DNA of 64,000 bases from Isoetes taiwanensis (Eukaryota; Streptophyta; Lycopodiopsida; Isoetales; Isoetaceae). Positions 43,767-55,440 of the stretch are shown in pieces. The notes beneath the pieces are model-generated. The model was given only the letters and a program-made list of their open reading frames with translations, ran no database searches and had not been told where the DNA came from. Position numbers and translations under genes: made by a program. The stretch spans positions 17,904,386 through 17,968,385 of the forward strand of contig JAJEKV010000003.1 in NCBI GenBank assembly GCA_021234155.1. The letters are read 5' to 3'. Every line of letters starts with the position of its first letter. Within the stretch, counting starts at the first letter, position 1.

Positions 43767-45271
43767 TGTGACGTTCTAGTACGATATACAGTCTAAAGAT
43801 GTATACCGTACTGCACCATCACGCGTACATGCCACTCCAGTCGACATGTATGCCGACGTGTAACCAAGCAAGGGCGCCCCAGAGGGCAACTTGCAAGGGT
43901 GCGCACATTTAGCAATGTGCGCACTTTAAACCTTTAACCCATTAAAGGCAGACCAAGGGTTATGGAAACCCTAAACCTAACTGAGAGCCTATGTAAGGTA
44001 ACCAAACCCTAACTTTCCCTTTTTCGCCCACAGACCTTCAGAGCTCCGATTCGCGCGCCTCAAGAGTCAAATCAGACTCCCAAGATCTGCCCGTGCGCTC
44101 TAGCTCGTCAGATTTCCTTCCCGACCGAATCCCCAAGCAGAACTGCGACATGGACGCCTTCGGATCAAGAGGAGTGAACTAGGGATCAGGTATTTAGTCG
44201 ATTTAATAGCCTAAACCATATTCCAGCCATCGAACCAATAGGTTTAGCCTATTAAATTACTCTTAGTAGCCAAACAGATCCCCAGATTGACCCTAACTAA
44301 AGAACCTAACTCTATGATATAGATTAGTCTTATTCTTTAGTTCTGTGATGATGTGATGGACGGATGCATTCTGTGAACTCATTGTATTGGGAAGGGGGGT
44401 AGAGACTTAAAGCTTAGTAGTTGATGCTCCTAGCTAGTCCCTCTTAGTGCATTACTAGATTTCGGCCTGTGTACAAGAACCACACCTGGTTGTGGGTGAA
44501 GGGGCCAGACTGGCTCAGAAGGAGGTTCGTGTTCTGACTCTTGACCGATCCCTCTGGTGTGTAAGGCCTACCGGGGATCACAGTAGACTAGGTCTAATGG
44601 CTTGCCACTGAGTGTGGGTAAGGCATGGGCTCGACACCCGTGGAGTGGAGTTCACTTTCCAGTGGGTTAAGTCGAATAAGGGCAGTGGCCCTCTAGTCAC
44701 CTTGAGTCAGCATGGAGATCTCTGGTGGGAGTGATCCCTACCTGCCCCATCGGAACTGGGGAGATGTAACCCAGGAATAGCCACTTTGGCTATGCATCTG
44801 GCGGGCTACAGTCAGGTCCCAACACTCTTCAACCTACTCTGCAAAGTGTGCACATGAGGGGCGGATGGAGTGGACAACCCAATGCCATGTTCTTATGCCA
44901 GCCAAATCCATTGTCATGATTCTGTCTGCAATGAACTCTGGAGACCCAAGCTTGTCAGTCATCCCCTGGAGTCTGAGCCTTGGGTAGGAATTCCCCTTGT
45001 ATTGTGCTGATCTTTGTCTATGCAGATGTTGATATGCCACCCTTCGAGGTGGGTATATGATGATTATGTTACTGACATGTATGTTTACGCTTCCGCAGCT
45101 AGGTAGGCCCTGAGGGAGACGGGGTAAAATGACCCCTTCATTCTTCCCACTGGGGACCCAGTATGGTCACAGTAATATGTGGAGGGCCCTGTATCAGTAT
45201 GGAGCTGGTATGGGGGATGAACTCCTGTTTGTATACGGTGTGGGCATCGTATATGAGTAGGGGACGTCACA
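43767..45271 (+). repeat. 3′ LTR (1505 bp)
   Basis: Same ends and order as the 5′ LTR, including a telo-box at 43966-43974. It directly follows a polypurine tract. Differences from the 5′ LTR are dominated by C/T and G/A changes. Confidence 0.93.
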
Positions 45272-45276
45272 CTGGC
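45272..45276. repeat. Right target-site duplication CTGGC
   Basis: Exact match to 32364-32368, directly after the CGTCACA end of the right LTR. Confidence 0.9.
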
Positions 45277-45974
45277 TTTCCCCCGAGCTTTCTAAAAGAG
45301 CTACTCTGTTGTGATCTTCTCTACTGTGCTGGGTGGGGCGACGTAATTTTATCTAGAAACTAACATCCTGGAGCCCTAAAATTGGCCGGAGAGCCATAGC
45401 TACCCAAGTCTTGCCCAAGCCCTTTTTTCCTTTAATGTTGATTGTTTTTGCAACAATTATAATTATCCAAACTAGAACTCATGTAGCTGGATGAAAGAGA
45501 TGCAATACTAGTACAATAAGCTCCAACCGACAGAACTCTAAAAATCAACCTAGCCATGCCAATATCTAGCAACAACCATCAGACCCTAACTATATAGGTT
45601 CAAGAGTCGCATGGAAACGAAAGAATGACAACGCCCTCTTCTATAAAATCAATGGCTAAGAAATGGCGCACTCTAGAAATACTATTTGGTACATCCATCC
45701 AAATACAACGGCGAAATCATAGGAAAACCATATAAAAAACGTACAAAAACATAAATAAAACCCCCTGTTATTATGCTAGATATTGTGTACATTGTAAATA
45801 GTAACATCTAGTAGCGTCCATGAAGCTTAAGAATCATAATGGTGATTAGTATAAGGTCGATACATACTTGATTATCCTGATTCTTCCTCTACATTTGATG
45901 GAGGAAATCCCTAACAACGTCTGGGGTCCCATCTGTACTAGCAGTGCATAATTTATAAGGCCTTCCTTATTGTT
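45277..45974. other. Non-coding sequence right of the LTR element
   Basis: No gene is visible. 45660-45790 is related to sequence flanking the LINE at 28 kb (GGCGCACTCTAGA..., ...ACCCCCTGTTATTATGCT), a dispersed repeat of unknown type. Confidence 0.4.
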
Positions 45975-46428
45975 CTACATTTGCTCACTGAATTCATTTT
46001 GCAGTTCCCAATCATCTGCTAGAGCATCAAGAATTGGGGGTGGGGAGGGGGGGGAAGTGGGGGTGTGAGGATCTTTGCGATGCATTCTATCAATAATCTT
46101 AGTGAACTCTTGGGAGTTCGCCCCAAAATCCACATCATCATCGAGCATGTCATCCATTAGCTCGTCTCCAACCTGGCACAAATTTACAGTCCATTAGAGG
46201 TATGAAGACATCTAAACCATCAGTAAAAGCTTTAAATTTTTGAAAAGGAGAATCTGTAGCGGCCAAATCCTTCTCCAAATTAGTCATGCCTCTTTTTATA
46301 CTTTCCACTATCCCGGCAATGTGACCTCTTCTCAACTTGTCCAACATGTTGGCATAGTTACCACCCTCAAAATCATCTATTACATCGTCCAAGTTCTCGG
46401 CTATCATTGTATCCTTCATTATGTCCAT
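45975..46428 (-). pseudogene. Acidic unknown protein fragment, frameshifted
   Basis: Two overlapping minus-strand frames read as one acidic protein. The first (46428-46150) contains NLDDVIDDFEGGNYANML, IVESIKRGMTNLEKDLA and FKAFTDGLDVFIPLM. Near 46175 the frame moves to VGDELMDDMLDDDVDFG, FTKIIDRMHRKDP, a proline-rich spacer and ALADDWELQNEFSEQM. The residue pattern looks like genuine helical protein, but I do not recognise a family. A further minus-strand frame at 46791-46495 could be an upstream exon. It could be a gene fragment carried by the Helitron-like unit to its right. Confidence 0.4.
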
Positions 46429-46940
46429 GTCAGGGGCTGTTCAGAATGTTCTCCTCTTTCGAGAATTAATTCCTTTTTATCTTCCACTTCCTCTTCACTT
46501 CATATTTGTCGTTGCCTTCTGTTTCTGGATCACAAATGCTAGCTTGTCTAAGTACATGAAGAAGCTTTGAAAAAATCTTGTTTTTCTTTCATCGTATCCA
46601 AAGCCACATTGCTCTTTTCCTGGATCAAAGCGACCCTCGAAAGCATATAAGATGAAAAGAACTTGAGAACACATCCATCCTACAGAAGAATCTACTCCAC
46701 AATATAATATGCATATGGAAAGGGCGGCATTTTTTAATCCCAGTGATAAGCTTTCGGCAGGTACACAAACATTGTATTTCATGGGGTCCAAGTTGTATAA
46801 TTGGACGTTCCCTTTCTTTTTCTTTGTGGGTAGTTTGCATGTGCGCGGCTACCCACTATCCACCATTGTAGAAAATCTGCTGAGATGAATGAAAAGCCTA
46901 TTCCGGAGGTTTTTGTCGTTTTCATGCGAGCTCCATTCTA
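46429..46940. other. Possible upstream exons, unresolved
   Basis: A minus-strand frame at 46495-46791 (for example KYNVCVPAESLSLGLKNAAL) has protein-like composition but no recognised motif. No splice sites could be assigned with confidence. Confidence 0.3.
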
Positions 46941-48610
46941 GAATGTATAGTAAGGTATATAAAAGAGAAATAGAGCAGCAAGTTCAACTGCTTAATGTTA
47001 TAGTAAAGATACACAGCTAGTATGTTGAAAATTTTGAGAATTTTTCATACCATAAAACCATGATAGTACCTTTGGAAGAAAACATACCGCATTGTTTCTT
47101 AGTGAGAAGAGATCCACCGAAAAACCTGTGTGTAACTTGCAATATAAACAGGACTGATTAGAAAGCTCTATTATATGTGCCAAAGCGAAAAACCACACTG
47201 CATTTTAAACATGTTTGAAAAGAAATTTATCTTACCTGTGTGTAACCTGCAACAGAGAGAAGAGTTACTGCCCAGTTGCCCAGCAAAAAATGTGTGTATA
47301 TACCGCAATATAAACAGGCATATATATGCTTCTCATAGATATAGACCATTGCTAGGATCTGTTGGAGCATGGACAGAAATGTTTTGAGCATTGAAGACGG
47401 ATAGACATGCCCTCTTTTGTAGGTAATCGAAACCCTTGCAGCAAGATTAAAGCACTATTTCGAGTCTGATGGCAATCTATAAACAAAAGACCATTCCCAT
47501 TCCGGCAGGCATTCTAAAAGATTACAGCTTAATTTTCGAGTTTCATGGCTGAGCATATTTTGCATTACTGTTTCCATAAATCATGCACCTACCACATGGA
47601 AGCAAATGAATATATTTTTCATGACTGATACTTAAGCAGATAAATGTATTTTTTGATTACCTGCAAAAGAGGGCGGATATACATGCCCTTTTTGCAGGTA
47701 ATCGAATGCAACAAGATTAAAGCATTATTTCGAGTCTGATGGCAATCTATAAACAAAAGACCATTCCCATTCCGGCAGGCATTTTAAAAGATTACAGCTT
47801 AATTTTTGAGTTTTATGGCTGAGCAGATTTTGCATTACTGTTTCCATAAATCATGCACCTATCACATGGAAGCAGATGAATATATTTTTCATGACTGATA
47901 CCTAAATGCATCAAGAGGATCTAATGGATGCAAAGCAATACAAAACCATGTCCCAATACCACAGAAAAACCCAGATCTCAAGATCCAATTTGAGTCACCT
48001 GTGTCTAATCAGCAAAAATCCACAGAAGCCTTGATCTAGAAGCGTTGATCCTGGCAAAAACTGTAAAAGAACTTAGGACATTTTAGTTTGTACATAAAAT
48101 GCATCATAGTTCATTCAATCATCATTTCTAATACTTACGAAAGCACAAGACCCAGCTCAAGCTTGAGCGTCAAATAAAATAGAAGAGCAAGGAGGAAGAA
48201 AAGCATAATTCATATCCAAATTCGTGGAGGTGGAAGCATTAAGGACCTCGTCCAGTTCAAAAATTGGCATTCAATGCTGCCAGCATGTGTCCCGCAAGAG
48301 GAGCCACAAGATAAAAGGGAATGGCGCCGCTTATCGCGTAACATGCGGCGTTCCTTGGCACAATTCCCAACCTCATCTTAAAATAAAAAAGAAGATTTTG
48401 TCTTCTAAAATCCATAAACACAAACTTAATACATTGATGATACTGTCATTAGACAATTTCAATAACAAAAGTAATTATAAAAGCAAGTAATGTCCATTCT
48501 TACTAATATCAACATGCGCTTATATTGAAGTTGAATATATGGACGTTAAAGGCCGAGTAAAAACATATACTAGAACATTAGCCCGGCAACGCCGGGCACA
48601 CGTTTACTAG
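46941..48610 (+). mobile_element. Helitron-like unit, copy A
   Basis: The right end shows a 7-bp perfect stem hairpin GCCCGGCAACGCCGGGC (48581-48597), followed 9 bases later by a terminal CTAG and then T, the pattern of Helitron 3′ ends (hairpin, CTRR, insertion before T). The unit is shared with copy B at 49967-51417. Inside, a ~240-270-bp segment is tandemly duplicated (landmarks ATTTCGAGTCTGATGGC at about 47458 and 47733). There is no Rep/helicase coding, so it would be non-autonomous. A 5′ TC start could not be pinned down, and shared sequence simply begins near 46941. Confidence 0.6.
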
Positions 48611-48781
48611 TGTTTATTATGTTTGAATCATGTAGAATCATGTATTCCTTTGATATCACTGAGATAACAATTTGTACAACCTAAAAAAAAATTTTAGAGA
48701 CGTGGAATTTTGAGTAAAACCTGAAGTTGACATGAGTTATGTTTTCAAAAATGAGCCAGAAGATTCAAAGTTTTGGCAAAC
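48611..48781. other. Short spacer
   Basis: AT-rich spacer between the Helitron-like end and the foldback element; nothing recognised. Confidence 0.4.
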
Positions 48782-49329
48782 ATTAGGGTTTTTTTGAGAT
48801 TAAAAAAGGGCCTTCAAAACATGCCAACTAAGCCAAATGAAGATAAATGAACTACCAATCAGAAATCAGAGCCTGACGGGTCCAGTCAGCAAAACTGTTA
48901 TAACTAACTTACTGGATCACATTTTCTAGCATAATTGTCGATAGAAAAGTCCAAATGAGCTTTCGTTTAGTGCAATAGATAGATCTCGTTGAGATCTTTC
49001 CAACCTTAGGTGCTTTGCACATATTTTAAACACTTATAATTGTCAAAACTCCAAAGAATATGGTTTTTACCATTTTTTACTATCCTATGGGGCTAAAAGA
49101 TATGCAAACCACCCAAGGTTGGAAAGATCTCAATGAGATCTATCTATTGCACCAAATAAGAGCTCATTTGGACTTTTCTATCAACACTTATGCTAGAAAA
49201 TGTGATCCAGTGAGTTAGTTATAACTGTTTTGCTGACTGGATTATCAGTTCTGTTTTCTGATTGGTAGTTCATATAGCTTAGTCAGCAGTTCTTAGAAGG
49301 CCCTTTTATAATCTCAAAAAATCCCTAAT
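48782..49329. mobile_element. Foldback MITE, about 548 bp
   Basis: The left end ATTAGGGTTTTTTTGAGATT and the right end, complement of AATCTCAAAAAATCCCTAAT, are inverted. Long inner blocks are inverted too: TAACTNACTGGATCACATTTTCTAGCATAA against its complement at 49192-49221, and AAGTCCAAATGAGCT...TTGAGATCTTTCCAACCTT against 49110-49180. Each arm is about 230 bp around a centre near 49060. There is no coding capacity. Confidence 0.75.
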
Positions 49330-49966
49330 ATGCTTCCTTGTGAATTCTCTTATTTCTGCAACTTGTAGTTAAGTATGTTCATTTGCAGATACGGATTTTA
49401 TAAGTGATGGTGAAGTGGTGAATGACATGGAGAATGACGTGCCCAACAATTTTGTAGGTTTGGAAATGTCTGGAATGGAGGCGTCCTTTGATATGTTAGA
49501 TGCCACAATTGCCAGTTTTATATGCATTTTCAAAATGTACATGTTTCCTAGTCTTTATTTTGGAAGGACGCATTGTCTTTTCATATTGGCCCTGTGGAGA
49601 ACTATTCTGCTCTTTTTTCCTATAGACTGTAGTCTTGCATAGTTTTCAGATGGAGCTGGGATCCTTGAAGAAATGTGGACTTTTGAAATATAAAATGAAC
49701 TTGTTCAATCCTTATGTTGTAGGATGCATGTCTGGATGGCATTCAACTCTATGCTGCCTAATTCTTACTCAAGCTTCAAGTGAATAGTATTAGCAGAGCA
49801 TCCCTTTACAGATTTAGAAGGATCTAAATTCATGGCCTATTAAGACCATGAAAATGAAAATGAAAATGAAAATGAAAATGAAATTTAAAAATCTCTGATA
49901 TGCACCATATTAGAGTTGATTCTTCACATACGTCTTCCAACAAACTGGCAAGGCTTAATCAACATA
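49330..49966. other. Non-coding sequence with (GAAAAT)n
   Basis: A 75-codon frame at 49415 (NDMENDVPNNFVGLEMSG) is unrecognised. A GAAAAT hexanucleotide repeat of about six units lies at 49848-49884. Confidence 0.45.
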
Positions 49967-51417
49967 ATGTATGTGAAGGTATATAAAAGAGAAATAGAGC
50001 AACAAGTTCAACTGCTTAATGTTATAGTAAAGACACAGCTAGTATGTTGGAAAGTTTGAGAAATTTTCATACCATAAAACCATGATAGTAAACATAGCGC
50101 ATTGTTTCTTAGTGAGAAGAGGTCCATCGAAAAACCTGTGTGTAACTTGCAATATAAACAGGATTGATTAGAAAGCTCTATTACATGTGCCAAAGCAAAA
50201 AACTGCATTTTAAACATGTTTGAAAAGAAATTTATCTTACCTGTGTGTAACCTGCAACAGAGAGAAGAGTTACTGTCCAGTTGCCCAGCAAGAAACGTGG
50301 GTATATACTGCAATATAAACAGGCATATATAGACTTCTCATAGATATAGACAGTTGTTAGGATCTGTTGGAGCGTGGACAGAAATGTTTTGAGCATTGAA
50401 GGCGGATATACAATGCCCTCTTTTGCATGTAATCAATTGAAACCCTTGCAGCAAGATTTTCATGACTGATAAGCAGATAAATGTATTTTTCGATTACCTG
50501 CAAAAGAGGGCGGATATACATGCCCTTTTTTGCAGGTAATCGAATGCAGCAAGATTAAAGCACTATTTCGAGTCTGATGGCAATCTATAAACAAAAGACC
50601 ATTCCTATTCCAGCAGGCATTCTAAAAGATTACAGTTTAATTTTCGAGTTTTATGACTGAACAGATTTTGCATTACTGTTTCCATAAATCATGCACCTAC
50701 CACACGGAAGCAGATGAATATATTTTTCATGATTGATACCTAAATGTATCAAGAGGATCTAATGGATGCAAAGCAATACAAAACCATGTCCCAAGAGATC
50801 TCAAGATCCAGTTTGAGTCACATGTGTCTAATCAACAAAAATCCACAGAAGCTTTGATCCATAAGTGTTGATCCTGGCAAAAATTGTAAAAGAACTTAAG
50901 ACATTTTAGTTTGTACATAAAATGCATCAGAGTTCATTCAATCATCATTTCTAATATTTACGAAAGCACACGACCCAGCTCAAGCTTGAGCATCAAATAA
51001 AATAGAAGAGCAAGGAGGAAGAAAAGGATAATTCGTATCCAAATTCGTGGAGTGGAAGCATTAAGGACCTCGGCCAGTTCAAAAACTGGCATTCAATGCT
51101 ACCAACATGTGTGCCACAAGATAAAAGGGAACGCCGCTTATGGCGTAACATGCGGCGTTCCTTGGCACAGTTCCCAAACCCATCTTAAAATAGAAAAGAA
51201 GATTTTGTCTTCTGAAATCCATAAACGCAAAGTTAATACATTGATGATACTGTCATTAGACAATTTCAATAGCAAAAGTAATTATAAAAGCAAGTAATGT
51301 CCATTCTTACTAATATTAGCATGCGCTTATATTGAAGTTGAATATATGGACGTTAAAGGCCGAGTAAAAACATATACTAGAACATTAGCTCGGCAATGCC
51401 GGGCACACGTTTACTAG
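49967..51417 (+). mobile_element. Helitron-like unit, copy B
   Basis: Nearly the same sequence as copy A but about 220 bp shorter, because one internal duplicate is deleted. The 3′ end has GCTCGGCAATGCCGGGC (51388-51404) and CTAG at 51414-51417. The following base is G rather than the expected T, which weakens the Helitron reading or means the flank has changed. The TIR transposon starts 10 bp further on. Confidence 0.6.
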
Positions 51418-51454
51418 GCTTGCAAACGGGTGAAAGTATGCTGGTGGGTAGCAA

Positions 51455-51541
51455 AAGCATGCGTCCGGACGCATGCTTATAGCAGGGTTTTAGCCCGCTT
51501 AAAGCACCCCTGCTTTTGCTTAATTTGGGGTGCTTTAAGCG
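51455..51541. repeat. Subterminal palindromes of the TIR transposon
   Basis: AAGCATGCGTCC at 51455-51466 is followed without spacer by its exact complement to 51478, a 24-bp perfect palindrome. A second inverted repeat, CGCTTAAAGCACCCC (51496-51510) against GGGGTGCTTTAAGCG (51527-51541), has 15-bp perfect arms. Such motifs commonly bind transposase. Confidence 0.85.
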
Positions 51542-52585
51542 TAACTGCCCGTCATTTTTTTTACGCCCTTCATGTACTAACACGTCCACCTCACGAATGA
51601 ACCGTTAGGATAATGATTGTGGGTTTTTGGCTGGATTTTCGCGCGAGTGGTGTGGTAGTACGTTGCAAATTGGATTACTTCGTCATGGGCCGCGAAAATT
51701 CTCCCTCCAATTCAATTATCCTCCCTCTCGAGAATTTCATGGCGCCCTCGATCACCGCCTGGAGGCAATCACGCGTTTAGCATTGGATTTTCGGCCGATG
51801 AATCCCAATACAAGATGTTCCAAATTTGTTGGATGTCAATCCAACACGGAAATATCACGTGAAGATCCGGTTTCCTCGCAATTTACAAGAAATTGGATGC
51901 GAGAGAAAGAGAGAATACGATTAAGGAATAAGATGAAAAGAGCGTGCGGTTGAACGGGAGGATCCGAGCATGAGACGCAGCAAGAAATAGCCAAGCAAGT
52001 AGTTGATTACTTCAATAAGCTCACCAAAAAGCATTCACGAACTCAAGGCTGATGTGATGAAGAGGGTGGTTCATCACCACGAAATGGAAATCTCGACCAC
52101 GGACTTTTGCCAAATCCAAAGGAGTGCAAAGGCGTGAAGTGCTGCTCAACAACTTGAAATGCACAAATGGCAGCCACAAAGAGGCTAAGGAACCATGATA
52201 TTTGGAGAGCCGAACCTCAACACTTGTGATGGCTTCTTCCACAAATTCGAGATGCAATTCCACTATGGCGGGGGCTGTTAGGTACATCTATTTCTTGTCT
52301 TCATGCACAGTAGCTTCTTCATGCTTTCAAGTGCTTGTATCTGGCCGAGTGATGCCGGGCCGGATATGTTCATTGATACATGTGCAATATTTCTTATGAT
52401 AGGTTGCATGAGGTCAACAATTGCAACCTAGGCATTAAGGAAATCGGAAGCCTTCCTTGGAAATGGTCCGTGGTCCGCTTTCCAAAAGAGGTTGAGGTCG
52501 CGATTCTCTCACCCCCGCTTGCAAGCAAAGCATAACAGAATTCGGAAAGAAAACAGCAGAAGCCTCTCCTTGCAAGAAAGATGTT
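51542..52585. other. Transposon 5′ region, no clear gene
   Basis: One 108-codon plus-strand frame (51627-51953) with RNWMREKERIRLRNKMKR near its end could be the beginning of the transposase region, but no motif is decisive. The rest is unassigned. Confidence 0.4.
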
Positions 52586-55036
52586 GTGAACACCGTTGGA
52601 GAGTCAAGGCTTCAATTTCTTATCCCTTGCACCTTACGAGGTCACACGTATAAGTTTCCATACAAACTTTTATTTACGCTATTTCTAACCAAAGGCCACC
52701 ATTCAAATGCAGCCTATATCAACAATACAAAAGGGACATCCCGAACACCCTGTTTGCTTAAAGGCTTTTCGAGAAGTTGAAGCCTATTTATGTGAAGAAA
52801 GTATCGAAAGGGAAACCCGTTGTTGCATATACCATATGAAGTTGGAGTATGCGGGTAGCACCAATGCATTAAGGTCGTGGCCCGGATTCCATGGTGAAGA
52901 GTGCAAGTGCACTGCGAGGTCTATGGACTGGTGAGAAGTGTCACCGCCAGCCAACATAATTATGACTCAACCCGGTGAGCTCACGAGGGTGTGGGTTTGC
53001 AACAAGAGCGAGGGTGAAGAATGGTATAAACATGATCGCTTGATGCGGACATGTCGGTGTGGCACGAAAAGTCTTCCTATATGTCCAAGAGAAAGAGAGA
53101 ATCACGAGTTCTTGCTTGAATGGAAGACGTTTGAAAAGGTAATACTCTCTTTATTGTTTGGTTTGAAGCATCGATATGTCTTTGTCATCGCGCTAACTCT
53201 TCGCTTTTGTGCTTTCAACTTGCTGCGGTGATCTTCTTTTTTATGCTCTGGACCTTGTTCTACATTCCGGTGGAGACGAAAGAAGCTGATGGAGTTGCGG
53301 CCCGCTGCGTTACCAAGGAAGTGCCGTGGCGTGAGAAAGAAAAAGATCTAATGCCACCAAGAAGGGAAACCAAAGTAAGAAGTCCAAGGTAGCTGGTGGG
53401 ACCGCGGCCGAAGCCGCAGCCTGACAAGCCGAGAAGAATGGAAACAAAAGTAAGAAATCCAAGGCACCGGTAGGACCACGACTGAAGGCTGCGACAAGTT
53501 GAGAAGAAGGGAAACAAAAGTAAGAAATCCAAGGCGGTGGTGGGACCACAACTGAAGCTGCGGACAAGATGAGACCTCAAATGGCAAGGGAAAAAAAAGA
53601 AAGGACCAAAGCCGGTTCTTAGATTGTCTTACAAGAGAACGGCAAAGAAGGCTTTCATTTCATATCTGTGTTCCACGTTGAAGATATTAGGTGTCACACA
53701 ATTCACAGGGCTAGGTGGCGTGCCATGCAATTCAAGAGGTGCTTGGACAATATCCAAGATGGCACCATTGTTTACGTAATTGATTTTCTTTGAGAATTAC
53801 AAACATCAAAATACAAAGGGAGGTTCAAAGCCGACATTGGCACAATGACCAAATAACAATTCTCGTCCACATCCGTATAGGATGGACCAGCGGCTCTGGG
53901 ATCGAAAAGCTATTGAAGGAAACCCATTTTACTTGAGTGATGACAAGATTCATGACACTCTTTTTGTGCAACAACTTGTCTTAGAAAGCACAATTCATGG
54001 CTAGTATCAAATGGTGTAGAATTTCTCGGGCATATAGTTTGGTCGGATGGTTGTTCTAGCCAATTCAAATCTGCCTTGAACCATTCTATTTCCTACCAAG
54101 ATATCACCACGAGCTAGGGAAGGAAATAATATGGAATTTCTTTGGGACAGCCCATGGTAAGGGAGAGCACGATGGGCAAGGGCAGTCCTCAAAGGGGCAT
54201 TCACTAGAGAGCAGCTCAAGTATGATGGAGTGAGATTTAGGGGTCTTTCTGCTGATGCACAATGAATTCGCTATGAGTTGGAATGAAGGTGCCAGCAACG
54301 GGGACATCAAGAGGTAATATGCTTTCATATGCATTCATCTGCTTTTAACGTGCTTTCATCTGCTTCACAAAGTGCTTTTATATGCTTTTATCTGCTGTGT
54401 AATGCTGTAATGTGCCTCTGTACTGTATGTGAACTGCAATAGTTGTTGCTGGCTTTTTGCAGGCACTTTTGGTTCATTGGAAAGGATGATGTTGATAGAA
54501 CAGACCGGCTGGACTGTGCCAGGGTAGAAGGGACGAAGGAAATACACAGCATCAGGACATACTTGGCCAAATCAAGCACAAGGGTGGCTCGTAGAGGTTT
54601 AAGTTGTTTCTGTGGTAACTGTTTGAAAGGAAACTGGTCATCTTGTGTGAACAAGCAGAGGTTAAAGAATTGGAAATATGTTACTCTAAAGCCAGAAAAG
54701 TCTACTGGTGAAGGTACTGAAGACGAAATCGATGAGGCATTTTTTGAAGGTGATGGAGAATGGCTTAGTGGAAACATAGAGGAAGGTGATAACTTTCTTT
54801 GTTGTAGCCAGGAGGAAATCGGGGAGAATGCAGATTTCTATGTGGTCAAATGTGTTAAGCCGAGGCATATCCTTGACGAAATTGTCAAGGATAGGCGGGT
54901 CGAACCTTCAATGTCGATGAACATGTGTTGGCTGGTTTGTACTATCTTTGTCGGCCCGATGGTACTTGGGAGCTACTTGAAGACAAAGGTCGACCTTCGA
55001 TCAAGATCATCACGTATCAGCCATCAAGTTTGAGAT
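52586..55036 (+). pseudogene. DDE-like transposase pseudogene with introns
   Basis: Pieces in order: HPVCLKAFREVEAYLCEE (52.75 kb); RVWVCNKSEGEEWYKHD...CRCGTKSLPICPRE...WKTFEKV (52.95-53.14 kb), ending at a donor-like AAG|GTAATA; three basic SKKSK repeats (53.36-53.57 kb); a core with IVWSDGCSSQFK (about 54.03 kb) and WNFFGTAHGKGEHDGQG (about 54.14 kb); then, after an intron at 54314-54462 (GT...TTTTTGCAG), RHFWFIGKDDVDRTDRLDC, a Cys-rich CFCGNC...NWSSC and NWKYVTLKP. The SDGC-SQFK ... HGKGEHDG combination marks a transposase-like family found repeatedly in plant and animal genomes; I do not attach a superfamily name. Several stops and frame changes make it non-functional. The tail frame 54443-55036 is open. 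Confidence 0.65.
53358..53572 (+). repeat. Three ~70-bp coding tandem repeats
   Basis: GGAAACMAAAGTAAGAARTCC recurs three times at a spacing of about 70 bp (53366, 53438, 53508). In frame it gives GNKSKKSK-type basic repeats followed by Gly/Ala-rich spacers, a likely disordered linker in the transposase. Confidence 0.75.
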
Positions 55037-55440
55037 GAATCAGATTCACGGCACTAACAGATTTTCCCTTGATCGGGCTACTCACGGATGATCCTTGACA
55101 TCCGCCATATGAAGGTTGAATATGCTTTGACCTAGTTGTTTTATCATTTTAACAGTCTCAGTAGTTACTTGTGTACTTGTCTCAAATTTTGATCATTATA
55201 TTGGAGACAATGCTTGTGAGTATTGGAGTCTTTTAGTATTGGAAACAATGCTTGTAGTAGTCTTTGTATTGGAGTATTTTAGTCTTTGGAAACAATGCTT
55301 GTAGTATTGCAGAGTAAGCTTGATATATATTACGAAAATTGTACACTCAACATTTGAGACATCTTACAAGATCACTCAATACTCAAGATATAACACAAAG
55401 TAATGCATATATTACAAAAAAGTAGTGTACAATGGTTACT
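55037..55440. other. Convergent intergenic region of the transposon
   Basis: It lies between the 3′ ends of the two convergent genes. GGAAACAATGCTTGTAGTA-type units recur three times at 55205-55310. Confidence 0.5.

Larger units (their letters stand above)
32369..45271 (+). mobile_element. Complete Ty3/gypsy chromovirus carrying a histone H3-like gene
   Basis: The 12,903-bp element is bounded by two LTRs that begin TGTGACG and end CGTCACA, with CTGGC duplicated on both sides (32364-32368 and 45272-45276). A primer-binding site follows the left LTR and a polypurine tract precedes the right one. Gag-pol order is CCHC zinc knuckle, protease, RT, RNase H, integrase, chromodomain, which places it among Ty3/gypsy chromoviruses. 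Unusually, about 4.3 kb lies between the primer site and gag, holding two additional sense ORFs with their own promoter-like modules. Ogre/Tat elements also have an extra ORF before gag, but they lack a chromodomain, so this is a different arrangement. The copy is disabled by six in-frame stops and several frameshifts. Confidence 0.95.

Noticed and set aside
32369-45271. Assignment to the Ogre/Tat lineage because of ORFs before gag
   Set aside because: The integrase ends in a chromodomain and the primer site is initiator tRNA-Met; both point to chromoviruses.
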